A stretch of DNA of 64,000 nucleotides from Enterovibrio norvegicus FF-33 (GTDB lineage: Bacteria > Pseudomonadota > Gammaproteobacteria > Enterobacterales > Vibrionaceae), in NCBI RefSeq assembly GCF_000286835.2, contig NZ_AJYD02000038.1:1680453-1744452 (forward strand), read 5' to 3'. Of this stretch, positions 16,378 through 25,430 are shown piece after piece; within the stretch, counting starts at the first letter, position 1, and every line of letters begins with the position of its first letter. The notes under the pieces were generated by a model that saw only the letters and a list, made by a program, of their open reading frames with translations, was not told where the DNA came from and made no database searches. The position numbers and the translations under genes were made by a program.

Positions 16378-16879
16378 GGCAGGAAAAGACAATTCGACAA
16401 CATGAACATGAACCAAAAACGACGCTGTTCGCGTCGTTTCTTCTTCCTGTCAATTTTCGATAACCAAGAAGCAAAAAGCCTCTCAATTCACAAAAAATAA
16501 TAGGACGTGTTCAGTGATGAGACTCTGTGTGCTCCCCGTGCCTGGGCTTGCCTTGTTGGCGCTAATCACGCCATCGCCATGCGATTCTTCCACCCACTTC
16601 ACGCACAAGAAACTGGTACCTAACCATTCCAATCCACATTTGGCAGCATATAGCAGACTCGACTGATAGGCATCAACCAACCGTCGCGAATATTTCAGAC
16701 TTTAGCGGCTTCCTCAAAATAAGATTGCCTTAATATGAACAAAGTTAAAAACAATCGACTCGCCCGCAATTCTATTAACATTACCATCAGGTGTTACCTT
16801 ACTGTTAATCATGTCAAAAAATGAAACGTAAGCTTATATATAATTCATTGAAAGATATGGATTAAATAAAAAGCGTTGG
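16378..16879 (+). promoter_or_regulatory. Intergenic region before the LuxR-type gene
   Basis: About 500 bp. It begins with the terminator of the importer operon and becomes AT-rich in its last 150 bp, where TATAAT at 16839-16844 could be a -10 box for the regulator. The weak minus-strand frame 16483-16680 shows no recognisable protein. Nothing else was seen. Confidence 0.4.
16417..16445 (+). terminator. Intrinsic terminator of the importer operon
   Basis: Stem AAACGACGC / GCGTCGTTT with a five-base loop, followed by a pyrimidine/T-rich stretch, 40 bp after the phosphodiesterase stop. Confidence 0.85.
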
Positions 16880-17584
16880 ATGATGATAAATAAACATGTC
16901 TACATACTCTCAGGGGATACTAATTGGTCCAGTTTTGTTTTGGCGGGATTAAAATCCATCTTTTCAGATGACACATTTTCCGCTTTGTCAAAGCCTGAAC
17001 AACTGTGGGCGCTTGAGGAAAATAGCATTGTGATCTTTGATAAATCCACATTGGGACACCCGTCTTCACTGTTAATTTCCCCCGTAGAACGCGGTGGACA
17101 GTGGCTAATCGTTAATGGCGAAGATATTGATGAGGAAAGCGTCTCTGGTCTGATTTCGCTGGGCTTCTCTGGATTAATCATCTCGCCGTTCACACTAGAA
17201 ATGTTGCCTCGTGCGCTCAGAACCTTAGCGTCTGGTCAACTGTGGTTTAGTCGCAACGCTATGTCTAACGCGCTTAAATTTCTCGTCAAAGCGGGCGGAA
17301 ATTCATACCATTCGGTAAATGTACTGAGCGCCAAACATTCCTTTTCTATCCGTGAGCAGCAGGTATTTCTTCACCTGTTGCAAGGTAAAAGCAATAAAGA
17401 CATTGCAGTACAACTGCACCTAAGCCCGAGTACCGTCAAATCTCATGTGTCCAGTATTTTACTCAAAACAGGAAAAAGCAGTCGGAATCAATTGAGCACG
17501 CTCCTCCTCGAAGAAGACCAAGATATAGGGGAAGATAAGGTACATGCAGGGGCTAAAAAGTTCGCCCTTGAACACACAGCGTGA
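16880..17584 (+). CDS. LuxR-family regulator upstream of pilus operon
   Basis: A 234-residue regulator. The C-terminal LuxR/FixJ helix-turn-helix is clear at about residues 155-215 (FSIREQQVFLHLLQGKSNKD, then LSPSTVKSHVSSILLKTGK). The N-terminal half resembles a receiver-like fold but lacks an obvious phosphorylated Asp, in the style of CsgD/VpsT-type atypical regulators. The genes that follow on the same strand encode a chaperone-usher pilus, so pilus or biofilm control is the natural inference. The start could be the ATG at 16880 or 16883. It has a short acidic C-terminal extension after the helix-turn-helix. Confidence 0.85.
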   Translation: MMINKHVYILSGDTNWSSFVLAGLKSIFSDDTFSALSKPEQLWALEENSIVIFDKSTLGHPSSLLISPVERGGQWLIVNGEDIDEESVSGLISLGFSGLIISPFTLEMLPRALRTLASGQLWFSRNAMSNALKFLVKAGGNSYHSVNVLSAKHSFSIREQQVFLHLLQGKSNKDIAVQLHLSPSTVKSHVSSILLKTGKSSRNQLSTLLLEEDQDIGEDKVHAGAKKFALEHTA

Positions 17585-17709
17585 TCTTTAGTCCATTTCT
17601 AGTCCCTAATTGAACAACAATATGGACATTTGGCCGATACAAAAGCAAGGGCATGCCATCTAAAGTTCTCCCTATCAAGACAAGGTAGTCTTAACATTTG
17701 GAGAATGAG

Positions 17710-18231
17710 ATGAAACGTTTAATTGGTGGTATCGCAATCGCACTACTTTTTTCTGCTGGCGTAAGCGCTGATGGTTGGTCGTCTTCGCCTCGTGATGATG
17801 GCCAGACTCAATTTTATGTTGATTTAAGCGGTGAAGTGCCACAGCGCTGCCGTATGCATACACAGCAAGAAAGAAGCATTGAGCTGGATGTGGAAAACAC
17901 GAATTCACAAACCAGTGATTTCACATTTAAAGCTTGGTGTAACAACGACAATGCAAAAGGCTTGCTGGTCGTTGGTGCTCAACCGTTTAAGAACCAAAAT
18001 GGTACTGACGTTATCCCATTGAACGTGGCTTTCAAAGACGCTTCTGGCGTTATTGATGGTTCAAATAACGCATCAAATGGCCACGCTATTCATACATCTA
18101 TGGATGTGAGCAACAGCACTGAAGGTGATTTGGGCGACGCGAACACCATCAACATCACACCAACGATTAATGGTTGGGAAAAAGCGGGTCAATACACAAC
18201 GGCTATGTACGTTTCTTTGTACCCGAACTAA
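17710..18231 (+). CDS. Chaperone-usher pilus major subunit (pilin)
   Basis: A 173-residue secreted subunit. I start it at ATG 17710, with GGAG eight bases upstream; this gives a signal peptide MKRLIGGIAIALLFSAGVSA. The mature protein has two early Cys residues (QRCRM and AWCNN) that could form the pilin disulfide, and ends AGQYTTAMYVSLYPN, a typical last strand of an incomplete immunoglobulin fold with a penultimate aromatic residue recognised by the chaperone. It is first in the operon and separated from the chaperone gene by an attenuator hairpin, fitting the major subunit. It is not a close match to FimA-type pilins; the alternate (CFA/I-like) class is likelier. Confidence 0.8.
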   Translation: MKRLIGGIAIALLFSAGVSADGWSSSPRDDGQTQFYVDLSGEVPQRCRMHTQQERSIELDVENTNSQTSDFTFKAWCNNDNAKGLLVVGAQPFKNQNGTDVIPLNVAFKDASGVIDGSNNASNGHAIHTSMDVSNSTEGDLGDANTINITPTINGWEKAGQYTTAMYVSLYPN

Positions 18232-18255
18232 GTAACACTTTTCATTTAAATATTT

Positions 18256-18275
18256 GGGGGCGTTAGCCCCCTTTT
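18256..18275 (+). terminator. Intercistronic terminator between pilin and chaperone
   Basis: Strong stem GGGGGC-GTTA-GCCCCC followed by TTTT, ten bases before the chaperone start. It is expected to give excess pilin transcript over assembly genes. Confidence 0.8.
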
Positions 18276-18284
18276 GAGGATTAT

Positions 18285-18983
18285 ATGCGTTTAGTCAGAA
18301 TATCGCTGATGGCGCTTTTGCTGTTTTCTCCCATTTCAAAAGCCTTTGAACTGTTGCCTATGGTCTCGTTTTTCTCAACGCAGAGCACCAATAGTGAAAA
18401 GTTTTTCCAGATTAACAACACCACTGATCAACCCTTGCCGATCGAAATCTTTGTTAAAAGCCGATCGATTGAAGGCGATAAACCCGAATCACTCACGGAT
18501 TCGGATGATTTCTTTGTCTTCCCGCCTCAGGTGCTTATTCCTGCAGGTAAAACGCAAATGGTAAAGGTGAAGTACATCGGTTCACCCATTGAATCCTCAA
18601 CGTCTTATCGCGTTATTTTTAGCCAACTTCCCATCCAAGATGATGAAACGGAAAGCAGCATTAAAATGTTGTTTCAAATCGGCGCATTGGTGTTTGTTTC
18701 ACCCGACTCAGCCACTAGCCTTGTTAGCGCTGCGGTTAATGTCGAGAATAAAGAAGCCCCTTCTTTAGTGTTGGAAAACACAGGAACGGATATCGTTATC
18801 ATTCCTCAGTTAGAGCTCAACGTAAAAACTAATGTCACTGCGCACACCTGGAAATGGGATGACATCAATGCACTCCTGAATCGCCAATTCCTGGTGCCAG
18901 GAGAACGCGTCCATGTTCAGATCGACGCTCTTTTAGCGGCTAATGAAATCCCTAACACGGTGGATGTGAAAGGATTCCAGTGA
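18285..18983 (+). CDS. Periplasmic pilus chaperone (PapD-like fold)
   Basis: A 232-residue periplasmic chaperone with signal peptide (MRLVRISLMALLLFSPISKA). Two immunoglobulin-like domains are suggested: PPQVLIPAGKTQMVKVKY carries the G1-strand-preceding region and SYRVIFSQLPIQ the conserved YR-hydrophobic strand used for subunit donor-strand complementation. Its stop overlaps the usher GTG by four bases. It caps pilin subunits in the periplasm and hands them to the usher. Confidence 0.87.
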   Translation: MRLVRISLMALLLFSPISKAFELLPMVSFFSTQSTNSEKFFQINNTTDQPLPIEIFVKSRSIEGDKPESLTDSDDFFVFPPQVLIPAGKTQMVKVKYIGSPIESSTSYRVIFSQLPIQDDETESSIKMLFQIGALVFVSPDSATSLVSAAVNVENKEAPSLVLENTGTDIVIIPQLELNVKTNVTAHTWKWDDINALLNRQFLVPGERVHVQIDALLAANEIPNTVDVKGFQ

Positions 18984-21415
18984 GTATATTAGGGAAACTG
19001 CGTGTATTTTTTTTCCTGTTCCTGCTTTCTGCTTCTGCGAACGCAACAACGTTCAATCTGCCGCTAAACCTCTCGCAGAAAGCACTAGGAATGGTTTCTG
19101 TCTCCTTGCAGGGAATGGATATTGACGCAGTTTCGCTCTCTCAACTTAAAAGCCTGTTGGGGCAACGTGTCTCTGACGAAAGTTGGTTGGCACTTTCCCT
19201 GAGCGAAAGCCTCAGCAGTGATGGCATGGTTTCACTCAACACACTTGCTGAAGCCGGCATTGATATTAGCTTTGACCCTTCAACACTTTCTCTGACAGCA
19301 AAGATCACCGACAAAGCACTCGGCCTAGCCAATGTTGATTTTGGTGAACAATACGAACCCTTTAGCCCATCGGACAACAGTCCATTCAGTTGGCTTAACA
19401 GCTTCAATTTTGCACACAACTCACGCTGGGAAGGTGAAGGACAAGAACACGACCGCTACAGTTCTGTTGAATGGCTAACACAAGTGAATATCGGTGGTGC
19501 TTCGGGTGTGCATTTTGAGGCAGCTAACTACTTACAAATGTCTGAAACGGATTCTCAGGTGTTAAGGGGGGAATGGACGGCATTTTACGATAACCCTCAC
19601 GCGCCTTTTCGCGCATCTGTCGGCGATGTTGAATCCGGTATTTCAGGCTTTCAATCTAACGTGAGCCTTGGTGGGCTTTCCATCGAGAGTGACTATTCCG
19701 AATTACAACCACAGCGAATTATCGGCCCGAGCAATAGCCAAGAATTGATATTGCAAGAAAGTGCTGAAGTGGAAATCATCGTAAACGGACAAATCATCTT
19801 CAGTGGGCGTCAAGATGCAGGTCGCTTCAATTTGATGAATTTACCCATGTCTAACGGTGCAAATGACATCACAGTCAACGTCACGTATCTGTCGGGAAAA
19901 ACGGAAACATTGGTATTCAGCCAGTTTTACAACAGCAACCTGTTAGATGAAGGGATGTTTAACTACGCATTCAGCGTGGGCGTGCCTTCTACCTTCGGTG
20001 ATGACGGCATTGAGTACTTAGATACTTGGGCAGCAACCGGTTTTACCGAATATGGTTTGTTTCCTTGGCTCACTATTGGTGTGAATGGCACCTTCGCAAA
20101 ACATGGCCAAATCTTCGGTGGACTGGCAACGATACGTTCAGATTGGGGCAACATTTCTGCCCGTGTGGGACTGAGCAACCATGCCGAGGCTGACGCTGGA
20201 AATGTCACTTCCCTCAGCTTTGAAAGCGCCATTATCGGCGCTCCAGAAAGCCAAACGCCAAACCTAAGATTGAGCGTGGAATTTGCAGACAACTATGCCT
20301 CATCACCGTGGGATAACAAGGCGCTGCCTGTCTCTTATGATCGTTATCTCGCTAATTATGTGCTTTCTATTAACGCACGGTGGGATGCAACCTTGTCTGG
20401 CTCCTATTATCTGGATAATAACGATGAAGAGCTGACGGGTCTTACGTCGACACTGAACTGGAAAAACGGTGACATCACCCTAGGCGCAGGCGTGACCTAC
20501 AGCCAAGACAGCAACGTGGCATCCGATGATACCCAGTATTTCTTTACGCTTGATTGGCGATGGAACCATCAACAATACGGCTACAACTTGGGCGCGAGTT
20601 ATAACACGAGGGAAAACCAATCTCGTATCGATGTAAGCAAAACCAATAATGACCGTGTCGGTAGTGTCGGATTCCGCGCCCTAGGCGAGTACGAAGACAC
20701 CAGACAACGCCAAAATGCACAACTGAGCTACACCGCAAATCGCGTTCGTTTGGAAGGCGAAGTGGAAAGAAGTGAGTTAAATAACACCTCGTCAGACGCC
20801 AGCTATTTGGCTTCGATTCGCGGAAACACGGCGTTCGGTTTTACTGATGGCAAACTGGGTTGGGGTCGTGCACAACTGGGCCCATTCGTGGTTGCTCAAC
20901 TTCACCCTTCGCTTTCTGACCACGAAGCACAGTTAGGCGTGGCACAAGATGGGAGCTATAAAGCGGCCGCGACCTCTTTGATCGGTGGCTTGTTACCTCT
21001 CGATATGCCCTATTCACGTAACACTGTCGACCTCTCTGTCCAGAATGCACCGATAGGCTATGACTGGGGAGAAAGCCGAGTCAATTTCTCCCCTGCCGCG
21101 ACCACTGGCCACCTCATCATGATCGGTTCTGATGCCTCCTACACGGCGAAAGGTGTGCTCCTTGCCGACAACGGCACTCCCATTTCTTACCTGCAAGGTG
21201 AGCTCATCCGAGGCGACAAGCACCTCTCGTTTTTCACCAATAAAACGGGACGCTTTTTTGCCCAAGGTATTGGCCCCGGCACTTACACAATGACTATCGG
21301 CAATTCCACGTACCAGCCACTGACCATCGTGGTTGAGGCAAACGACAACCGCTTAATTGACCTTGGAACGCTAACCGCGAAATGTGTCGAGGAGAACTGT
21401 GATGAAAATCCTTAA
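18980..21415 (+). CDS. Outer-membrane pilus usher
   Basis: An 811-residue outer-membrane usher with signal peptide (MSILGKLRVFFFLFLLSASA). The central beta-barrel is apparent from many alternating strands, with a plug-like segment (EIIVNGQIIFSGRQDAGRFN, then NLPMSNGANDITVNV) near residues 268-300, and C-terminal domains from about 715 (DNGTPISYLQGEL, TGRFFAQGIGPGTYTM). Length is close to CfaC/TcfC-type ushers. It starts at GTG 18980, overlapping the chaperone stop (GTGA), and its end overlaps the next gene by 14 bp. Confidence 0.92.
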   Translation: MSILGKLRVFFFLFLLSASANATTFNLPLNLSQKALGMVSVSLQGMDIDAVSLSQLKSLLGQRVSDESWLALSLSESLSSDGMVSLNTLAEAGIDISFDPSTLSLTAKITDKALGLANVDFGEQYEPFSPSDNSPFSWLNSFNFAHNSRWEGEGQEHDRYSSVEWLTQVNIGGASGVHFEAANYLQMSETDSQVLRGEWTAFYDNPHAPFRASVGDVESGISGFQSNVSLGGLSIESDYSELQPQRIIGPSNSQELILQESAEVEIIVNGQIIFSGRQDAGRFNLMNLPMSNGANDITVNVTYLSGKTETLVFSQFYNSNLLDEGMFNYAFSVGVPSTFGDDGIEYLDTWAATGFTEYGLFPWLTIGVNGTFAKHGQIFGGLATIRSDWGNISARVGLSNHAEADAGNVTSLSFESAIIGAPESQTPNLRLSVEFADNYASSPWDNKALPVSYDRYLANYVLSINARWDATLSGSYYLDNNDEELTGLTSTLNWKNGDITLGAGVTYSQDSNVASDDTQYFFTLDWRWNHQQYGYNLGASYNTRENQSRIDVSKTNNDRVGSVGFRALGEYEDTRQRQNAQLSYTANRVRLEGEVERSELNNTSSDASYLASIRGNTAFGFTDGKLGWGRAQLGPFVVAQLHPSLSDHEAQLGVAQDGSYKAAATSLIGGLLPLDMPYSRNTVDLSVQNAPIGYDWGESRVNFSPAATTGHLIMIGSDASYTAKGVLLADNGTPISYLQGELIRGDKHLSFFTNKTGRFFAQGIGPGTYTMTIGNSTYQPLTIVVEANDNRLIDLGTLTAKCVEENCDENP

Positions 21416-22295
21416 ATCGCTCACCAAAACGATCATAGGCTCAACAATTGCGCTGATGGTTTCATTCCATGCATTGGCGCAAGCCGAAAACAATGAATGC
21501 AGCGGAAACTGGCACATTAACGTCAACACCACCTCTTCCGTCGAAGAGCAAAAGGGTCAGAAAGGTGTGTGGATCCCGGCTACCATTTCCCTTGACCGCG
21601 AACTGGCGAAGTGCGCCGATAAAATATTATTGAAGCAGCCTGAAGGGGGAAAACCAACACTCAATGGCCCAATCTCTTCACATCATTATCAATTCAAAAA
21701 TACCGCACGTCAGGATTTAAAGATCCGAAAAAAAGGTGTGTATGTGCTGAATTTATCCGGCCAGCCTTCCGTCGATTTTTGGATCTATGCTCCCTCCGCG
21801 AGAAGGTTTTCTCCGGGTGACTATAGGGGGATCATCGAAGCTCGTCTCAACGGTACCAAGATAGACAAATCGTTCACTCAGACACATGCTTTTAACTTCC
21901 AAGTGAAGCCTTATGTCCGCGCGAAATTAATCAATACCCATGACGATTGGCTAAAGCCAACGGGCACATCGGTAAGAGTCCACTTGGGTGATTTAACGGA
22001 GAGGAATCGTCGTGAAATTCCTGTGTACATGGAAAGTAATGGCTTTGTCAGTATTGCTTTCTCTTCGCAAAATAAAGGACAACTGGTCAACACCACAAAT
22101 CGACGAAACCAAGTGCCCTATCAGCTTCATTTTGCCGATCAATCGGTGAACTTAACTGACGACGTTACCTTTGACGCGGGAAATCGCCCATTCCGTGGCA
22201 AAAAAGTCACCATCGCATTTGAAAATACTGCGTCTCCCTATGCGCGTGCGGGTCAATATGAGGATGTCGTGACCATCAATATGTTTGCGCGATAG
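21402..22295 (+). CDS. Putative pilus tip adhesin/minor subunit
   Basis: A 297-residue secreted protein. The ATG at 21402 follows GAGGAG and overlaps the usher stop by 14 bp; the in-frame GTG at 21384 is less likely. After a signal peptide (cleavage near ALAQA) comes an N-terminal domain of about 150 residues with Cys residues (NECSGN and LAKCADK) and then a C-terminal pilin-like domain ending ARAGQYEDVVTINMFAR, similar in design to the end of the major pilin. Two-domain layout and last position in the operon fit a tip adhesin such as CfaE, but no receptor-binding signature was seen. Confidence 0.7.
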   Translation: MKILKSLTKTIIGSTIALMVSFHALAQAENNECSGNWHINVNTTSSVEEQKGQKGVWIPATISLDRELAKCADKILLKQPEGGKPTLNGPISSHHYQFKNTARQDLKIRKKGVYVLNLSGQPSVDFWIYAPSARRFSPGDYRGIIEARLNGTKIDKSFTQTHAFNFQVKPYVRAKLINTHDDWLKPTGTSVRVHLGDLTERNRREIPVYMESNGFVSIAFSSQNKGQLVNTTNRRNQVPYQLHFADQSVNLTDDVTFDAGNRPFRGKKVTIAFENTASPYARAGQYEDVVTINMFAR

Positions 22296-22371
22296 TTTTA
22301 CTTCTATCTGTAAGGTGCGTATCACTCTGTGATTCGCGCCTTTGTCACTTTACCCGTATACCCTTCGTCTA

Positions 22372-22400
22372 TTTACCTCTTTACCTCTTTACCTCTTTAC
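22372..22400 (+). repeat. 8-bp tandem repeat TTTACCTC x3.6
   Basis: Three exact copies plus five bases, about 140 bp before the arginase start. The unit length is not a multiple of three, and the tract is non-coding, so if it varies it could alter promoter spacing or leader length. Confidence 0.85.
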
Positions 22401-22539
22401 AACCTATCAGCCTGTGAGATTTCCTCCCCTTCTTATTTTTGAACCCTACAATGTTAAAGGAGTGTTATCAAAGCACGTTCTTTTAACGGCGGGATATGGA
22501 AGACTGCGTGTTACAGGGCTAAATGGAGAGGGCAAACTG

Positions 22540-23469
22540 ATGGAAAAACAAGGCGTAGCGAAATCAATTCAAATTATCGGCGTGCCAGTAGATTTAGGCG
22601 CTTCGCGCAGAGGCACTGATGGCGGGGTTTCGGCCGTTCGTATTGCCGGACTCGGAGAAAAACTCAACAAAATGGGATATACCATTTCACAAGAGCTTGA
22701 TATCGCCGTCCCATCCCAAGAATCTCGACCTGTCGATACTGGCGGCAATATGCGGTTTAGAAGCGAAATTCTGCAGGTGTGCCGCGATTTAGCCGTCGCG
22801 ACGAGAGCTGCGCTCGAAAAGGGTGACATGCCTTTGGTGGTCGGCGGCGATCATTCCATTGCGATGGGCTCCATCTCGGGCATTTCTGACTTCTATCAAA
22901 CACAGAGTCAGAATATTGGGCTTGTATGGTTTGATGCCCACGCAGACATGAATATTCCGGGCATTTCGCCTTCTGGCAATGTTCACGGTATGCCGCTGTC
23001 TCACCTTCTTGGTTATGGTGACAAAGATTTCACCAGCATCCTGAGTGCAAATCCCAAGATAAAGCCTGAAAACGTTGCATTGGTTGGCGTGAGAGACATT
23101 GATGCAAAAGAAAGGGAGCTCATCAAGGAGTCTGGCGTTAAGGTTTATAGCATGCGCGATATCGACGAGTTGGGCATGAGCAAAGTCAGTGACGAAATCA
23201 TCGAAATTGTCACCAAAGACACGGTGGGTTTCCACGTTAGCTTCGATGTTGATGGCTGCGACCCTGAGTTCATCCCCGGCTCTGGGACGCTTGTCCCGGG
23301 TGGTGTCACTTACCGCGAAGCGCATCTGCTGTTGGAGAAATTGGCCGAGACAAATCTCATCACATCGGTTGATCTGGTCGAGTTGAATCCGTTCTTGGAT
23401 CAGAAAAACGTGTCTGCTGAACGCGCTGTGGCATTGATGCTAAGTGCTTTTGGTCGCAGCGTGCTTTAA
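22540..23469 (+). CDS. rocF: Arginase
   Basis: A 309-residue cytosolic binuclear manganese enzyme that hydrolyses arginine to ornithine and urea. The full ureohydrolase signature is present: VVGGDHSIAMG, WFDAHADMN with the N-x-HGMPLSHLLG segment after it (typical of arginases rather than agmatinases), HVSFDVDGCDPEF and the later VELNPFLD. The ATG at 22540 follows GGAGAGGG; the open frame upstream to 22342 runs through simple repeats and is not coding. It is a single gene with its own terminator. No ornithine-using neighbour is seen in the window. Confidence 0.95.
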   Translation: MEKQGVAKSIQIIGVPVDLGASRRGTDGGVSAVRIAGLGEKLNKMGYTISQELDIAVPSQESRPVDTGGNMRFRSEILQVCRDLAVATRAALEKGDMPLVVGGDHSIAMGSISGISDFYQTQSQNIGLVWFDAHADMNIPGISPSGNVHGMPLSHLLGYGDKDFTSILSANPKIKPENVALVGVRDIDAKERELIKESGVKVYSMRDIDELGMSKVSDEIIEIVTKDTVGFHVSFDVDGCDPEFIPGSGTLVPGGVTYREAHLLLEKLAETNLITSVDLVELNPFLDQKNVSAERAVALMLSAFGRSVL

Positions 23470-23514
23470 TTTAAGACCAAACACAACCCACGAAGCATTA
23501 ACGGCGCTAACAAC

Positions 23515-23547
23515 AAAAAGCCCCAGTCTCTCGACGGGGGCTTTTTT
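23515..23547 (+). terminator. Intrinsic terminator of arginase
   Basis: Stem AAAAAGCCCC / GGGGCTTTTT with a run of six T on plus and A-run opposite; it may also serve the convergent RTX gene. Confidence 0.9.
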
Positions 23548-23615
23548 AGCGGTTTGAATTCAGCGTTGTGCTGTTACTTTTTCAACACGAACTTCAAACG
23601 AGAGGTTGCTTGATA

Positions 23616-25430
23616 TTAAAGATCGTTACCGTTTGCTTGAACGATTTCAGCGTCTGTCCATACCGTAATTTTTGAGTTTGCGTAAGTAAACACATAAGCA
23701 CGCAGCTCAGTAACCTGCTGGAAGCTTAGCGACATGAAGGTAATCATATCATTGGTAATGGCTACAGACGCTGAAGCGTTTGCGTCATATTGCCAAATAC
23801 CGGCTTCGACATTCATTGTATCGTTACCGTCACCAAGGTACGCCACAAAGCCATTCCAAGCGCCAGGGTCAGTATTTGTCACTGTCTGCATATTGTCTGA
23901 CTGTGAGAAAATCGCATTCGCATTAACAGTGACTGTTTGGTTGCCTGTTTCAGCCACAATCGCTTCAACTTGCGAAATGGCTTTGCTTCCCGGTACGTCA
24001 CCGCTGGCGTAATAGCTGCTGCCTGTAAGGTCTATATTCGCATCACCATTCACAGTCAGTTTGTCAAAACCACGGTCGCCGACATAAGCAGTGCCATTTT
24101 TGGTTAAGAACGCTTCGTTCGAGAAATCTTCCTGATCGAATACCATGGTATCGTTGCCTTCGCTACCGATATACAGGTCCAAGCCAGCGCCGCCATCAAG
24201 AATAACGTCGTCGTCATAACCCGCTTGAAGCACATCATTGCCTTCGTCGCCAAACAACGAATCATTACCACCCGCGCCAAACAGTTTGTCGTCACCCGCT
24301 CCGCCATGAAGTACGTCGTCTCCATTGCTACCATTGATGATATCGTTACCCGCACCACCATAAAGGGTGTCGTTGCCATTGAAGCCTGTGATGACATCGT
24401 TTCCTGAGCAACCATGAAGTACATCGTCACCAGACGTTCCTTTGATTACCTGATCGCTGGCTTTCGTTGCTGCTAAAACACGCATTGAACGAGGAGCAGA
24501 AAAATCAAGATTCTGACCGTTGTATGCTTTCACATTTTCTAACGCTAAGTTAGGTGTGTGACAGCTAAATACGGCTATACGGTTGTAAGACAGGTTGTCC
24601 CAATCTCCAAGCATCACTGCCGTGCCTTCTGAAGGCTCAACATAGACTTCATGAGATTTAATCCACGATGGCAGCGAATAGCCAGAGCGTTGACCAACTG
24701 GTAAACAATATCTATCGCCCGTTTCAAGACTCACGATACAACCTAGCGATTTATCGCTTGCTACAACGCGCATTGAACGAGGAGCGGAAAAATCAAGATT
24801 CTGACCATTGAATGCTTTCACATTGGTCATTTTTGCGTTGTCGACAGTGCCTTGGAAAACAGCTAAACGGTTGTAAGATAAGTTATCCCAATCTGACAGC
24901 ATGACTGCACTGCCTTCTGACGCCTGTACGTAAACTTCGTGGGATTTGATCCAAGATGGAAGAGAATAGCCAGAACGCTCGCCAACAGGCATGCAGTATT
25001 TATCACCCGATTCTAGGCTGATAATACAACCCAACGGTTTATCGCTTGATACTACGCGCATTGAACGAGGAGCAGAGAAATCAAGATACTGACCGTTATA
25101 CGCTTTTACATTCGATAACTTTCTGTTGTCTACCGTGCCTTCGAAAACCGCCAAGCGGTTGTAAGACAAGTTATCCCAATCCGACAGCATGACCGCACTG
25201 CCTTCTTCCGCCTGAACATAGACTTCATGCGATTTGATCCATGAAGGCAGTGAATAGCCAGAGCGTTCGCCAACCGGTAAACAGTATTTATCACCCGTTT
25301 GGAGGCTAACAATACATCCTTGCGGTTTGTCCTCGCTGATGGCACCGCTTGCCGCTGCAGCGTGGCCACTCATTGTGGTCATTAGGAACAAGCCTACTAT
25401 TGATGTAAATATACCTACTGCATTCCTCAT
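23616..25430 (-). CDS. Secreted RTX calcium-binding protein with three 96-residue repeats
   Basis: A 604-residue secreted protein. It has a Sec-type signal peptide (residues 1 to about 27, ending AAAA). Residues 34-129, 130-225 and 226-321 are three highly similar modules with a 96-residue period, each with GCIVSLxTGDKYC, GYSLPSWIKSHEVYV, DWDNLSYNR and LDFSAPRSMRV. Each module has a conserved Cys pair and resembles a crystallin-like or small beta domain; I cannot name it. Residues about 331-430 are RTX nonapeptides (GGAGNDIINGSNGDD type) that bind calcium. The C-terminal 170 residues are unfamiliar. RTX proteins normally leave through type I secretion with an uncleaved C-terminal signal, so an N-terminal Sec signal is unusual. 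No type I exporter genes are nearby. Confidence 0.85.
   Translation of the reverse strand: MRNAVGIFTSIVGLFLMTTMSGHAAAASGAISEDKPQGCIVSLQTGDKYCLPVGERSGYSLPSWIKSHEVYVQAEEGSAVMLSDWDNLSYNRLAVFEGTVDNRKLSNVKAYNGQYLDFSAPRSMRVVSSDKPLGCIISLESGDKYCMPVGERSGYSLPSWIKSHEVYVQASEGSAVMLSDWDNLSYNRLAVFQGTVDNAKMTNVKAFNGQNLDFSAPRSMRVVASDKSLGCIVSLETGDRYCLPVGQRSGYSLPSWIKSHEVYVEPSEGTAVMLGDWDNLSYNRIAVFSCHTPNLALENVKAYNGQNLDFSAPRSMRVLAATKASDQVIKGTSGDDVLHGCSGNDVITGFNGNDTLYGGAGNDIINGSNGDDVLHGGAGDDKLFGAGGNDSLFGDEGNDVLQAGYDDDVILDGGAGLDLYIGSEGNDTMVFDQEDFSNEAFLTKNGTAYVGDRGFDKLTVNGDANIDLTGSSYYASGDVPGSKAISQVEAIVAETGNQTVTVNANAIFSQSDNMQTVTNTDPGAWNGFVAYLGDGNDTMNVEAGIWQYDANASASVAITNDMITFMSLSFQQVTELRAYVFTYANSKITVWTDAEIVQANGNDL
24472..25332 (-). 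repeat. Three long near-identical DNA repeats (288-bp period)
   Basis: They encode the three 96-residue modules of the RTX protein. Nucleotide identity is high enough to be seen by eye (for example CGCATTGAACGAGGAGC near 24481, 24770 and 25059), pointing to recent internal duplication or ongoing recombination. Confidence 0.85.

Noticed and set aside
16483-16680. 65-codon minus-strand frame between importer operon and LuxR-type gene
   Set aside because: No ribosome-binding site, domain or signal peptide; composition does not look coding.
22342-22539. N-terminal extension of arginase
   Set aside because: The extra codons run through 8-bp simple repeats, while a ribosome-binding site and the family start lie at 22540.
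23800-25430. CRISPR-like array
   Set aside because: The regular repeats code for RTX nonapeptides and three protein modules in an intact reading frame; there are no unique spacers between short identical repeats.
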